Assembly (NCBI GenBank): GCA_021788365.1
Contig: JAJYKS010000002.1
Span: 1 to 32,520, forward strand
Length of the DNA: 32,520 nucleotides
Source of the DNA: a bacterium
GTDB lineage: Bacteria; Patescibacteriota; Microgenomatia; UBA1400; UBA12108
Direction: 5' to 3'
Positions 7,990 to 14,210 of this stretch are shown piece after piece; the stretch's first letter is position 1; each line of letters starts with the position of its first letter. The notes beneath the pieces are model-generated. The model was not told the DNA's origin and did no database searches. It saw only the letters and a list, made by a program, of their open reading frames with translations. A program made the translations under genes and the position numbers.

Positions 7990-8777
7990 AGATCGCCGTG
8001 GTCATGCTGCATTTTGGCAAAAGAGAGACGACAGAAAACTGTCTCACGAATCTCGCAAAAAAAATAGGCGACAACCAACTATATCTCGTGAATAATACTC
8101 CCGAAGATGTGGCGTCGCTCGCCAAAATCATCCCCGGTACACACCTCATAGACAATCGCAAAAACCTCGGCTTTGCCAGGGGAGTGAATCAGGGGATTAC
8201 TGCAGCCGTAAAAGATAAAGCGGTAGAGGCCATCTTTCTCATGAACAACGATTTGGTGCTCGCAATCGGCAGCTTCGACCAGCTCGCTCGTACGTACACG
8301 AAATATCCGCGGGCCGGGATTGTCGCACCCGTCTTACACCACGCTGGCGGGTACGACTGGGGCGGTACATTTAACAAATGGACAGGTATGGTGAAACACA
8401 AAAATTGGGAGAATAAACCAAAAACGACGCTCACCGTGGATCATGTGGCCGGTGCCGCCATGCTTATAAAGCGGGACGTAGTGGAAAAAATTGGTTTGCT
8501 CGACGAGCGTTTTTTTCTCTATTTCGAGGACTTGGATTATTGTCTGCGCGCCACGTCGGCTAGCTACACGATCCATATAAACTCAGACGTCGTAGCCGAG
8601 CACGAGGTATCCGCCGGCTCCTCGCTACTACGCCGCACACGGTACCAGTGGGTCTCTCATCGCAAGTTTGTCGCAAAACACCTCTTTACGCTTGTCTCTC
8701 CCACTGCCTACCTCTACGACATGGTGTTTTACCCACTGGTACTTATAAAACTTACGATCGTTGGTCGTTCACTATGA
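7986..8777 (+). CDS. GT2-family glycosyltransferase
   Basis: A 263-residue GT-A enzyme. Key segments: KIAVVMLHFGKRETTENCL (first strand), NLGFARGVNQGI, the NND sequence in IFLMNNDLVL as the metal/nucleotide-binding triad, and GLLDERFFLYFEDLDYC as the acceptor-side ED motif. The frame is open further upstream to 7635, but the ATG at 7986 is the right start: it begins the first beta strand, overlaps the previous stop by ATGA, and has a GGGAGG ribosome-binding site about 6 nt upstream. It acts at the cytoplasmic face in surface glycan synthesis; donor unknown. Confidence 0.88.
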   Translation: MKIAVVMLHFGKRETTENCLTNLAKKIGDNQLYLVNNTPEDVASLAKIIPGTHLIDNRKNLGFARGVNQGITAAVKDKAVEAIFLMNNDLVLAIGSFDQLARTYTKYPRAGIVAPVLHHAGGYDWGGTFNKWTGMVKHKNWENKPKTTLTVDHVAGAAMLIKRDVVEKIGLLDERFFLYFEDLDYCLRATSASYTIHINSDVVAEHEVSAGSSLLRRTRYQWVSHRKFVAKHLFTLVSPTAYLYDMVFYPLVLIKLTIVGRSL

Positions 8778-9400
8778 AAAATCTTACCATCCTCACGCTC
8801 GACGAGCCGGGAGTGACTGACTTTGCTGCAGCGCGAAACAAGCTGCTTACAACGGTCAAGACTCCATGGGTATTCTTTCTCGACAAAGACGAGACGATAA
8901 CTCCTGCACTAGAGAGAGAAATAGACAAAGCTATACATGGTCGCTCGCCAAAAGACGCTTACTTAGTGCGCCGGCTGGACACGTTCTTGGGCAGGGAGCT
9001 CCATCACGGCGAGACCGGTGCAGTTACCTTGCTCCGTCTGGCACGAGCCGGTTGGGGCCGGTGGGAACGGCCGGTGCACGAAGTGTGGACGCCGCTTGGC
9101 CCCGAAGTACAAATTGGTCTACTCAAAAACCCACTTCTTCACGCTCCCCATCCGACAATTACCAGCTTTTTAGACAAAATAAACCACTACTCCACGCTCG
9201 AAGCTAAATATCGTCACAAGCTAGGTCGCAAGAGTTCGCTTTTTCATATCGCAATTTTTCCTTTTGCCAAATTTCTGCAAAATTATTTTCTACGACTCGG
9301 GTTCCTCGACGGCACACCGGGATTCATCATGGCCGTCATGATGGGTTTCCATTCCTATCTCACATGGACGAAATTGTACCTGCTATGGCACAAAAAATAA
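8774..9400 (+). CDS. Short GT2 (WaaE/KdtX-like) glycosyltransferase lacking the usual N-terminal segment
   Basis: A 208-residue protein starting at the ATG that overlaps the previous stop (ATGA). It matches the second half of WaaE-type GT2 enzymes: AARNKLLTTVKTPWVFFLDKDE (the DxDE metal-binding motif), then WERPVHEVW, and a C-terminal hydrophobic region that may contact the membrane. Full-length relatives have about 50-60 more residues, with the first beta strand and nucleotide pocket, before this point. Here only MKNLTILTLDEPGVTDF precedes. Either the enzyme is a natural short form or it is degenerate. The neighbouring GT2 gene and polymerase suggest a glycan role. Confidence 0.75.
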   Translation: MKNLTILTLDEPGVTDFAAARNKLLTTVKTPWVFFLDKDETITPALEREIDKAIHGRSPKDAYLVRRLDTFLGRELHHGETGAVTLLRLARAGWGRWERPVHEVWTPLGPEVQIGLLKNPLLHAPHPTITSFLDKINHYSTLEAKYRHKLGRKSSLFHIAIFPFAKFLQNYFLRLGFLDGTPGFIMAVMMGFHSYLTWTKLYLLWHKK

Positions 9401-10476
9401 CGCAGTGGCTTCTCATCTCCCTTGTTCTTACCCTCGGCTTTGGTCAGCTCTTACGTTTTACGACACCCCTAGGTACGCTGTATACACACGACCTGCTCGT
9501 ATCCGCAATACTGGTGATAAATATACCCACCATTCTCTCCCATTTACGGTACGCAGCCAATGATCTAAAAAAATCAGGGTTAGTCCTAATACTAGGGGGC
9601 CTCATATTGGGCTGGCTCCGAGCACTGACACTATACCCAATCCATTCGCTCCTCACACCATTCCTGTACACTGTTCGTTTGCTTGCCTACCTGCTGTTAC
9701 TCTCCGCCGTACGAAAAGGAAAATACAAAATACCATTACGGTATTTTCTTGTTTCGGGGCTCGTCGCACTGTCCATTGGGTATCTCCAATACTTTGCCAT
9801 GCCCGACATGCGCTGGGCGAGAGTCTTGGGATGGGACGATCACTTGAATCGCCTCACCATGCCACACTTTGACCCCACGTTTTCAGGAGTCATGCTGAGC
9901 CTTTTCGCGCTCCTTGCCATCGATGCTAAAAAATATCTGTTTGCAGTGCTCGCCGCTCCGGCGGTTTTGTTGACGTACGCGCGATCGATTTGGGTGTCGC
10001 TGCTTGCCGCCTTTGTTCCCCGCCTAAGGTTCGTGGGCGTCGTGATTGCGGCGCTGTGTGTACTCGGCGCTGCACTCTTGCTCCCCAAGCGTTTCGGCGA
10101 GGGAACCAATCTGCTCCGCACTTTTTCCATATCAGCGCGCTACAACGAGGATGCCTCAGTAGTAAAAAATCTAGGCTGGAACCTAATTACCGGTGTTGGC
10201 CTCAACACCTTTTCACAGAATACGATTTCTGAAAAAGGGTTTCCCAATCACGCAACTGGCCCGAACGACAGCTACCTCTACATCCTCGCAACCTGCGGAG
10301 TCATAGGGCTAATAGGGTGGGGGATCTTTCTCAAAGATATCTATGTGCACTCACACCACAAAACGAGCGTGCTTTTTATTCTCGTCGCCAGTCTGTTCAA
10401 TAACGTGTTGTTTTACCCCTTCGCCATGCTCTGGATGTTTCTACTGGAGACTACGGATTCCAGGTCAGGGTCATAG
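9364..10476 (+). CDS. O-antigen ligase/polymerase-like (Wzy_C/WaaL) membrane protein
   Basis: A 370-residue polytopic protein with about ten hydrophobic segments. The Wzy_C-type loop is visible: RYNEDASVVKNLGWNLITG, then GLNTFSQN and NHATGPNDSYLYILATCG, matching the His-containing periplasmic loop of O-antigen ligases and polymerases. These enzymes polymerise or transfer lipid-linked glycans on the outer face of the membrane. An alternative ATG at 9385 would give 363 residues; both starts lie inside the preceding gene and neither has a clear ribosome-binding site. The last 26 bases overlap the convergent gene at 10451-11161. It is the likely export-side partner of the glycosyltransferases upstream. 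Confidence 0.85.
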   Translation: MDEIVPAMAQKITQWLLISLVLTLGFGQLLRFTTPLGTLYTHDLLVSAILVINIPTILSHLRYAANDLKKSGLVLILGGLILGWLRALTLYPIHSLLTPFLYTVRLLAYLLLLSAVRKGKYKIPLRYFLVSGLVALSIGYLQYFAMPDMRWARVLGWDDHLNRLTMPHFDPTFSGVMLSLFALLAIDAKKYLFAVLAAPAVLLTYARSIWVSLLAAFVPRLRFVGVVIAALCVLGAALLLPKRFGEGTNLLRTFSISARYNEDASVVKNLGWNLITGVGLNTFSQNTISEKGFPNHATGPNDSYLYILATCGVIGLIGWGIFLKDIYVHSHHKTSVLFILVASLFNNVLFYPFAMLWMFLLETTDSRSGS

Positions 10477-11161
10477 TGCTGTCACTTTCATTCCCGGCCC
10501 CGTCAATCGCTTTTATAGCGATCTGTTGCGATCCCTGTGTCAACTGATACTGGAAGGAGAAGGTATTGTCGGGGTTCAGGATGACCATGTGATCGCCGAT
10601 ATAAACCTTTGCCCCTGCCTTGTCTACCGATCCTTGGAAGGTAACGAGCTGCTGGCTTTGGCCAGTCATGGTGTCACCATCATGGGGGCTCGTAATCGTT
10701 ACTTGTGGCTTGGTAGTGTCGAAAGAAATGGTATAGCTCTGCGACTGATCGCTTAGAACGCCGTGCAAACTAGATGCATATGCGTATATCTCATTATCTC
10801 CCGAAGAGAGGGTAATCGAGGGGAATGTAAACGTGGAGGAGTCCGAAGTCAGCACTTGATTGACCTTCGCCCCGTTTACGTACAGCTCAACCGTCACCCC
10901 CGGTTGCGAAAACCCGGATAGCGACACGGTCGCAGAGTTTGTCGCGGTAGGGACATCGGTAAATATAGGCGGAGTGGGCTTTATCGTATAGCTCTGCGAG
11001 GTGGGCGTGTTGGGGTTCATAAACACGCCAGCTAGTTGCGACAGTGCGGGTAGCCCCCACACCAGCATCGCAACGGCCGCGAAGATTGCGAGAACAAGAT
11101 AAAAAATCCCTTGCCGCGTCTCACGCTTACTTCGTACCCTCGTCAGCCTGCTTCGAACCAT
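10451..11161 (-). CDS. Membrane-anchored protein with two Ig-like domains
   Basis: A 236-residue protein with a basic N-terminus (VRSRLTRVRSKRETRQG), one membrane helix about residues 19-43, then two extracytoplasmic beta-sandwich domains. The first (about 60-145) contains GFSQPGVTVELYVNG. The second (about 148-236) contains TITSPHDGD and IAIKAIDGAGNESDS. This pattern resembles bacterial Ig-like and glucodextranase B-like domains that bind carbohydrate or space other domains off the surface. The ATG at 11161 is preferred to a GTG at 11176 because a TATACT hexamer ends 6 nt upstream of it. The 3' end overlaps the convergent polymerase gene by 26 bases. Confidence 0.75.
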   Translation of the reverse strand: MVRSRLTRVRSKRETRQGIFYLVLAIFAAVAMLVWGLPALSQLAGVFMNPNTPTSQSYTIKPTPPIFTDVPTATNSATVSLSGFSQPGVTVELYVNGAKVNQVLTSDSSTFTFPSITLSSGDNEIYAYASSLHGVLSDQSQSYTISFDTTKPQVTITSPHDGDTMTGQSQQLVTFQGSVDKAGAKVYIGDHMVILNPDNTFSFQYQLTQGSQQIAIKAIDGAGNESDSTMTLTWNP

Positions 11162-11167
11162 ATCTCG

Positions 11168-11173
11168 AGTATA
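11168..11173 (-). promoter_or_regulatory. -10 hexamer TATACT, six bases before ATG (minus strand)
   Basis: Read on the minus strand, TATACT is followed by CGAGAT and then the ATG of the Ig-like protein gene. It is the same arrangement as several other genes here. No ribosome-binding site is possible in six bases, so a leaderless transcript is predicted. Confidence 0.55.
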
Positions 11174-11186
11174 CACCCTATGTGCA

Positions 11187-11195
11187 TGCTACAAT
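11187..11195 (+). promoter_or_regulatory. Extended -10 (TGC-TACAAT) for tRNA-Thr
   Basis: TACAAT preceded by TGC lies 9 nt upstream of the tRNA 5' end. The sequence GCATGCTACAAT is nearly identical to GCATGCTAAAAT in front of tRNA-Gly at 23356-23367, which supports both as tRNA promoters. Confidence 0.55.
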
Positions 11196-11204
11196 ATTCA
11201 CTGC

Positions 11205-11277
11205 GCCAGGATAGCTCAGTTGGTAGAGCGGCGGTATCGTAAACCGCAGGTCCAGGGTTCGATCCCCTGTCCTGGCT
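11205..11277 (+). tRNA. tRNA-Thr (anticodon CGT)
   Basis: It folds as a full cloverleaf: acceptor GCCAGGA with TCCTGGC, D arm GCTC/GAGC, anticodon stem GCGGT/ACCGC with loop ATCGTAA (anticodon CGU, reading ACG), and T arm CAGGG-TTCGATC-CCCTG. The discriminator is U. CCA is not encoded directly after it (TCAG follows), but a second copy of the 3' end about 71 bases downstream does continue into CCA. Confidence 0.95.
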
Positions 11278-11352
11278 CAGTCAAGACAGCGATATGGGTT
11301 CTGGGCCAAAGGCCCATCGGCCTATGGCCGAGATCCCCTGTCCTGGCTCCAG
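11261..11352 (+). repeat. Duplicated tRNA-Thr 3' end enclosing two tandem hairpins
   Basis: The last part of tRNA-Thr, GATCCCCTGTCCTGGCTC (11261-11278), recurs exactly at 11332-11349. The first copy continues AGTCA, the second CAGTCA, so the second copy has an encoded CCA. Between them lie two adjacent perfect hairpins with 6-bp arms and 3-nt loops: TGGGCC-AAA-GGCCCA (11302-11316) and TCGGCC-TAT-GGCCGA (11317-11331). The second copy has no tRNA 5' half, so it is not a gene. Confidence 0.85.
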
Positions 11353-11360
11353 TCATAAAT

Positions 11361-12293
11361 ATGCTAAGTTTTCTCTCCCTCACCACCCCCACCAATCTCG
11401 ACTCCGAAGCGGTCAAATTTTTTGCCTCCCCCACCTACCACCCCGTCTTTCACTACACATGGCAAGACACGTCGCCGGTGGTAGACACAAAAGATGCCCG
11501 CAAAAAGAAACTATACAAGGCAATTTTCCAGCAAGATACCGGTGAAATCACGCGGTGTGCCGCAGAACTTTTTGAAATAGACATGACCGACGATCTCCTC
11601 ACGCAGGCGCGCCGTGCAGCAACAAACGCTCAGGTTGCCAAGCATACCGGCTCCGCGACGGAATTTGCAAAACTATTACAACAAGCTTTCCGGACATTTT
11701 CGCTTGGCTATACCGTCGAGATTACGGACGCCAACGGTTTTAACGCTCGGCCCGAACAGTCAAAGCAGCGGATTGTGATTAGCAAAAGCATCCACTACGA
11801 ATTTTTTTCTATGGAAGGTGGTGTGCGCCACGACTTGGTGCATATCCTGCGCTATGAAAATGAAAAATACAACGGGCTAAAGCGTTCCCCGAACTATCTC
11901 CCCACAGAGGAGGGGCTGGCCTCGTGGGCGCAGGACCACACTGTACCGGATAGCGGCCTCGCGCAGCACGCTGCCGAGTATGTCGGCTCCGCGATAGGTA
12001 CAAAAGGCACTCTCCGCGATATCTATACTTACATGGTGGATATCGGTATGAGCAAAGAGTTGGCGTGGAAACGCGCTGCTCGTCACAAATTTGGATTTGT
12101 CGATACCAAAGAGCCCGGCGACATCATGAAACCCGCCATGTACTACGCCGGGGAAACCAAAGTCGCCAATCTATCGCGAGACGAGAAACTCCGCCTGTTC
12201 GTCGGCAAAATTGGCTTCGCCGACCTTCCCCGTTATCCCGCCTACACCGGCCGCTGGTCTGGCGACGAGCTCGTGTCCTACTTTCATCTTTGA
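11361..12293 (+). CDS. DUF1704-family zincin-like protein (MATCAP/tyrosine carboxypeptidase relative)
   Basis: A 310-residue protein. The frame stays open through the tRNA, but the first sensible start is the ATG at 11361. The middle matches DUF1704: VRHDLVHILRYEN (V155-N167) followed by NYLPTEEGLASW with the EEGLA motif (E183-A187), and near the end FVGKIGFADLP. DUF1704 includes the eukaryotic MATCAP detyrosinases; bacterial members have no established substrate. Family members usually read HExxxH at the metal site. Here the aligned residues are R156-H157-D158-L159-V160-H161, so only an HDxxH-like pair remains and activity is uncertain. It may be co-transcribed with the tRNA. There is no signal peptide. 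Confidence 0.75.
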   Translation: MLSFLSLTTPTNLDSEAVKFFASPTYHPVFHYTWQDTSPVVDTKDARKKKLYKAIFQQDTGEITRCAAELFEIDMTDDLLTQARRAATNAQVAKHTGSATEFAKLLQQAFRTFSLGYTVEITDANGFNARPEQSKQRIVISKSIHYEFFSMEGGVRHDLVHILRYENEKYNGLKRSPNYLPTEEGLASWAQDHTVPDSGLAQHAAEYVGSAIGTKGTLRDIYTYMVDIGMSKELAWKRAARHKFGFVDTKEPGDIMKPAMYYAGETKVANLSRDEKLRLFVGKIGFADLPRYPAYTGRWSGDELVSYFHL

Positions 12294-12295
12294 GG

Positions 12296-12301
12296 TATAC
12301 T
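12296..12301 (+). promoter_or_regulatory. -10 hexamer TATACT, six bases before ATG
   Basis: TATACT directly follows the preceding gene's stop codon region and ends 6 nt before the ATG at 12308. It predicts a leaderless transcript for the dehydrogenase gene and argues for that start over any upstream one in the same open frame. Confidence 0.55.
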
Positions 12302-12307
12302 TTGCCT

Positions 12308-13051
12308 ATGGATTTGTCTGGCAAAACTATCATCGTTACTGGGGCTACGGGGGGTATTGGCAAAGCACTCGTCAAAAAACTAGCAGCAGACAAACCACAT
12401 CTTATCCTCATTGCCAGGTCCGCCTCAAAACTTAAAGCCCTAACCAAGACCCTTCAAGGTGTAACCTTGAAGGGTGATACGTATGTGAGTGACCTGACAG
12501 ACTCCGCAGCACGTCGACGCCTCGCCAAAACCCTCGTCAGAAAATATCCAACAGTCGACATTCTAATAAACACAGCAGGAATCGGTGTCTATAAGCCCAT
12601 CGGAGCTGTCACAGAAAAAGACTGGAATACGTCATTCGCGCTCAACGTTGCCACCCCATATTTTCTCACACAGGCGCTCATCCCATCTCTCAAAAACTCG
12701 TCACTTTCACTCGTGCTAAATCTTGGCTCCGGAGCCGGTGTCATCCCCATGCGCGGACGGTCCGTCTACTGCAGCACCAAATTTGCCCTTCGCGGTGCCA
12801 CGCTCTCCCTGGCCGAAGAGTACAACGATCAAAAACCACACTTCTGTCTCATCACACTCGGCTCCACTCTTACCTCATTTGGTCCCATGACACTGGCAGA
12901 AAAGCAACGTGACTGCGACTCGGGGAAAGCCTATTTCACTCCGGAATGGGTTGCCAAGAAACTAGTAGAAATCATCAAAGACGATCATCGCGAAACAGAA
13001 TACACGCTCTACCCCGGTGACTACGGATTTGGCGAGTGGAAGAAACCATAA
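12308..13051 (+). CDS. Short-chain dehydrogenase/reductase (SDR)
   Basis: A 247-residue protein of classical SDR length. TGATGGIGKA (residues 11-20) is the nucleotide-binding glycine motif. An Arg after the second strand (LIARSASKL) suggests NADP preference. INTAGIG is the NNAG-like motif, LNLGSGAG holds the catalytic Ser, and YCSTK provides the catalytic Tyr and Lys. It is a cytosolic NAD(P)-dependent oxidoreductase of unknown substrate. The frame is open upstream to 12065, but the start at 12308 fits the family and has a -10 hexamer 6 nt upstream. A perfect hairpin is read through at codons 48-56. Confidence 0.9.
   Translation: MDLSGKTIIVTGATGGIGKALVKKLAADKPHLILIARSASKLKALTKTLQGVTLKGDTYVSDLTDSAARRRLAKTLVRKYPTVDILINTAGIGVYKPIGAVTEKDWNTSFALNVATPYFLTQALIPSLKNSSLSLVLNLGSGAGVIPMRGRSVYCSTKFALRGATLSLAEEYNDQKPHFCLITLGSTLTSFGPMTLAEKQRDCDSGKAYFTPEWVAKKLVEIIKDDHRETEYTLYPGDYGFGEWKKP
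12449..12475. repeat. Perfect 12-bp-arm hairpin in the SDR gene
   Basis: Arms ACCCTTCAAGGT and ACCTTGAAGGGT are separated by GTA. The 27 bases are exactly nine in-frame codons and give a self-similar peptide, TLQGVTLKG, between the Rossmann strands. Confidence 0.9.
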
Positions 13052-13079
13052 CTTTCGTTAAATTCAAGGCGATTTGATG

Positions 13080-13108
13080 TTGAAAATCCTATAGTATTGG
13101 GATATAAT
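13080..13108 (+). promoter_or_regulatory. Consensus-like sigma70 promoter TTGAAA-17-TATAAT
   Basis: TTGAAA at 13080-13085, a 17-nt spacer, then a perfect TATAAT at 13103-13108. The ATG of the next gene begins 7 nt later. It is the best promoter match in the window, and its position predicts a leaderless mRNA. Confidence 0.75.
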
Positions 13109-13115
13109 CACGCGG

Positions 13116-13538
13116 ATGGCAGAAAATAAAGAACTATTAGCAATACTTAAGGGTAGTGGCTACCAAATTAACTCAAGTGAAATTGTAGATTATCATCTCT
13201 TGAGTACCCTCCTTATTCCACTCGGACTAAAGAGTATGGTAGTTTGTGTAGGTGGCAGAATTTCGAGTCGTGACACAGCTAAATACTTAGGAAGCATCGA
13301 CATTCCGGCTGTTTCGTTCTCCGGAGGGATTGCAGAAATCTCTCGAATTAGTACTACCGACACTTTTACATTTGGTAAACTAGTAAGCGAAATACTCCAA
13401 TTGGAAGCAATTGTCTCCCTATTTTCACAGGATGGGGTAGAAAGTGAGTTCCCAAATGTTTTTAAAGCATTAGGGAATATGCACTTCATTACGAACAAAA
13501 ATGACGCTAGGCATTTTATAAAAGGGTTATATGACTAG
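13116..13538 (+). CDS. Hypothetical protein
   Basis: A 140-residue soluble protein with mixed alpha/beta character and no signal peptide. Segments such as MVVCVGGRIS and IPAVSFSGGIAEIS look like buried strands followed by Gly-rich turns. I do not recognise the family. One 60-base line was counted at 42% G+C, lower than its neighbours, so transfer is possible. It has a strong promoter directly in front of its ATG, and its stop codon TAG abuts the stop of the convergent methyltransferase (TAGCTA). It is probably a single-gene unit. Confidence 0.65.
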   Translation: MAENKELLAILKGSGYQINSSEIVDYHLLSTLLIPLGLKSMVVCVGGRISSRDTAKYLGSIDIPAVSFSGGIAEISRISTTDTFTFGKLVSEILQLEAIVSLFSQDGVESEFPNVFKALGNMHFITNKNDARHFIKGLYD

Positions 13539-14210
13539 CTATCGCGCCACCGCGACCAAATTTTGTCCGTGCATGACGTCGCTCTTTTTTCCGTGGTAGT
13601 CAGCATAAAATAACTCGTCTATCTTCCATCCCGCTTCCGAGAGTACGTCGGTCAACGACTGCACATCAAAAGCCACGCAAAAACGTTCGCGGTCGAGGTA
13701 GGGGACCTGCGTCCAATTCTTCTTGCCTAGGTGGTACTGTACATACTTTTCTTGCCACAAGTTCCACACCGTGAGGTAGAGAAATCCCTTTGGAGCTAGG
13801 TGTTTACGAATATGTTTGAGCATAGCGACCTGCTGCTGCCGTTCGGGGATGTGATGAAGTACCGCCACACAAAACACCGCGTCATAGGTGCCAAGCTTTT
13901 CCCATATGCTTTTGTCGAGCACGTCTCCATATAAAAATCGTTGCCCAGGGAACTGTTTTTTCGCCTCAGCAAGAAGTGTTTTAGAGAAATCGAACCCGGT
14001 ATACTTGACGCCGTTGGGGAGGCCGGACACGAGTCGTCCGTTTCCACATCCCACGTCGAGCACGGATTGGCTCTCCCAGAGCCGTTTTAGATACACGTCA
14101 GTGACGGGCCAGTTTTGTGTACCCCCCTCATACGTTTTACTCCTGGTTCTGCTAAAATGAGTGCCGACCGTATCGTAGAATTGCTGGACAGATCTCACTA
14201 TGTCATCCAT
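13539..14210 (-). CDS. Trm9/ALKBH8-like SAM-dependent methyltransferase
   Basis: A 223-residue class I methyltransferase. VLDVGCGNGR (residues 50-59) binds S-adenosylmethionine. FYDTVGTHFSRTR then NWPVT at the N-terminus and VAVLHHIPER with LYLTVWNLWQ later follow the order seen in yeast Trm9 (HFSQTR...WP; AVVHH; CWALEQ). Trm9 methylates cm5U at tRNA wobble uridine to mcm5U. The adjacent divergent gene is Elp3, which makes the cm5 group, so the same pathway is a strong inference. The ATG at 14210 is chosen because GAGGAGG precedes it by about 7 nt; the frame extends to a TTG at 14228. It could also act on another small substrate. Confidence 0.75.
   Translation of the reverse strand: MDDIVRSVQQFYDTVGTHFSRTRSKTYEGGTQNWPVTDVYLKRLWESQSVLDVGCGNGRLVSGLPNGVKYTGFDFSKTLLAEAKKQFPGQRFLYGDVLDKSIWEKLGTYDAVFCVAVLHHIPERQQQVAMLKHIRKHLAPKGFLYLTVWNLWQEKYVQYHLGKKNWTQVPYLDRERFCVAFDVQSLTDVLSEAGWKIDELFYADYHGKKSDVMHGQNLVAVAR

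Noticed and set aside
10192-10209. Hairpin GGTGTTG/CAACACC in the polymerase gene
   Set aside because: Seven-base arms over the conserved GVGLNT coding motif; could easily be chance.
11216-11434. 72-aa open frame on minus across tRNA-Thr
   Set aside because: It is the antisense of a clear tRNA and its repeated 3' end.
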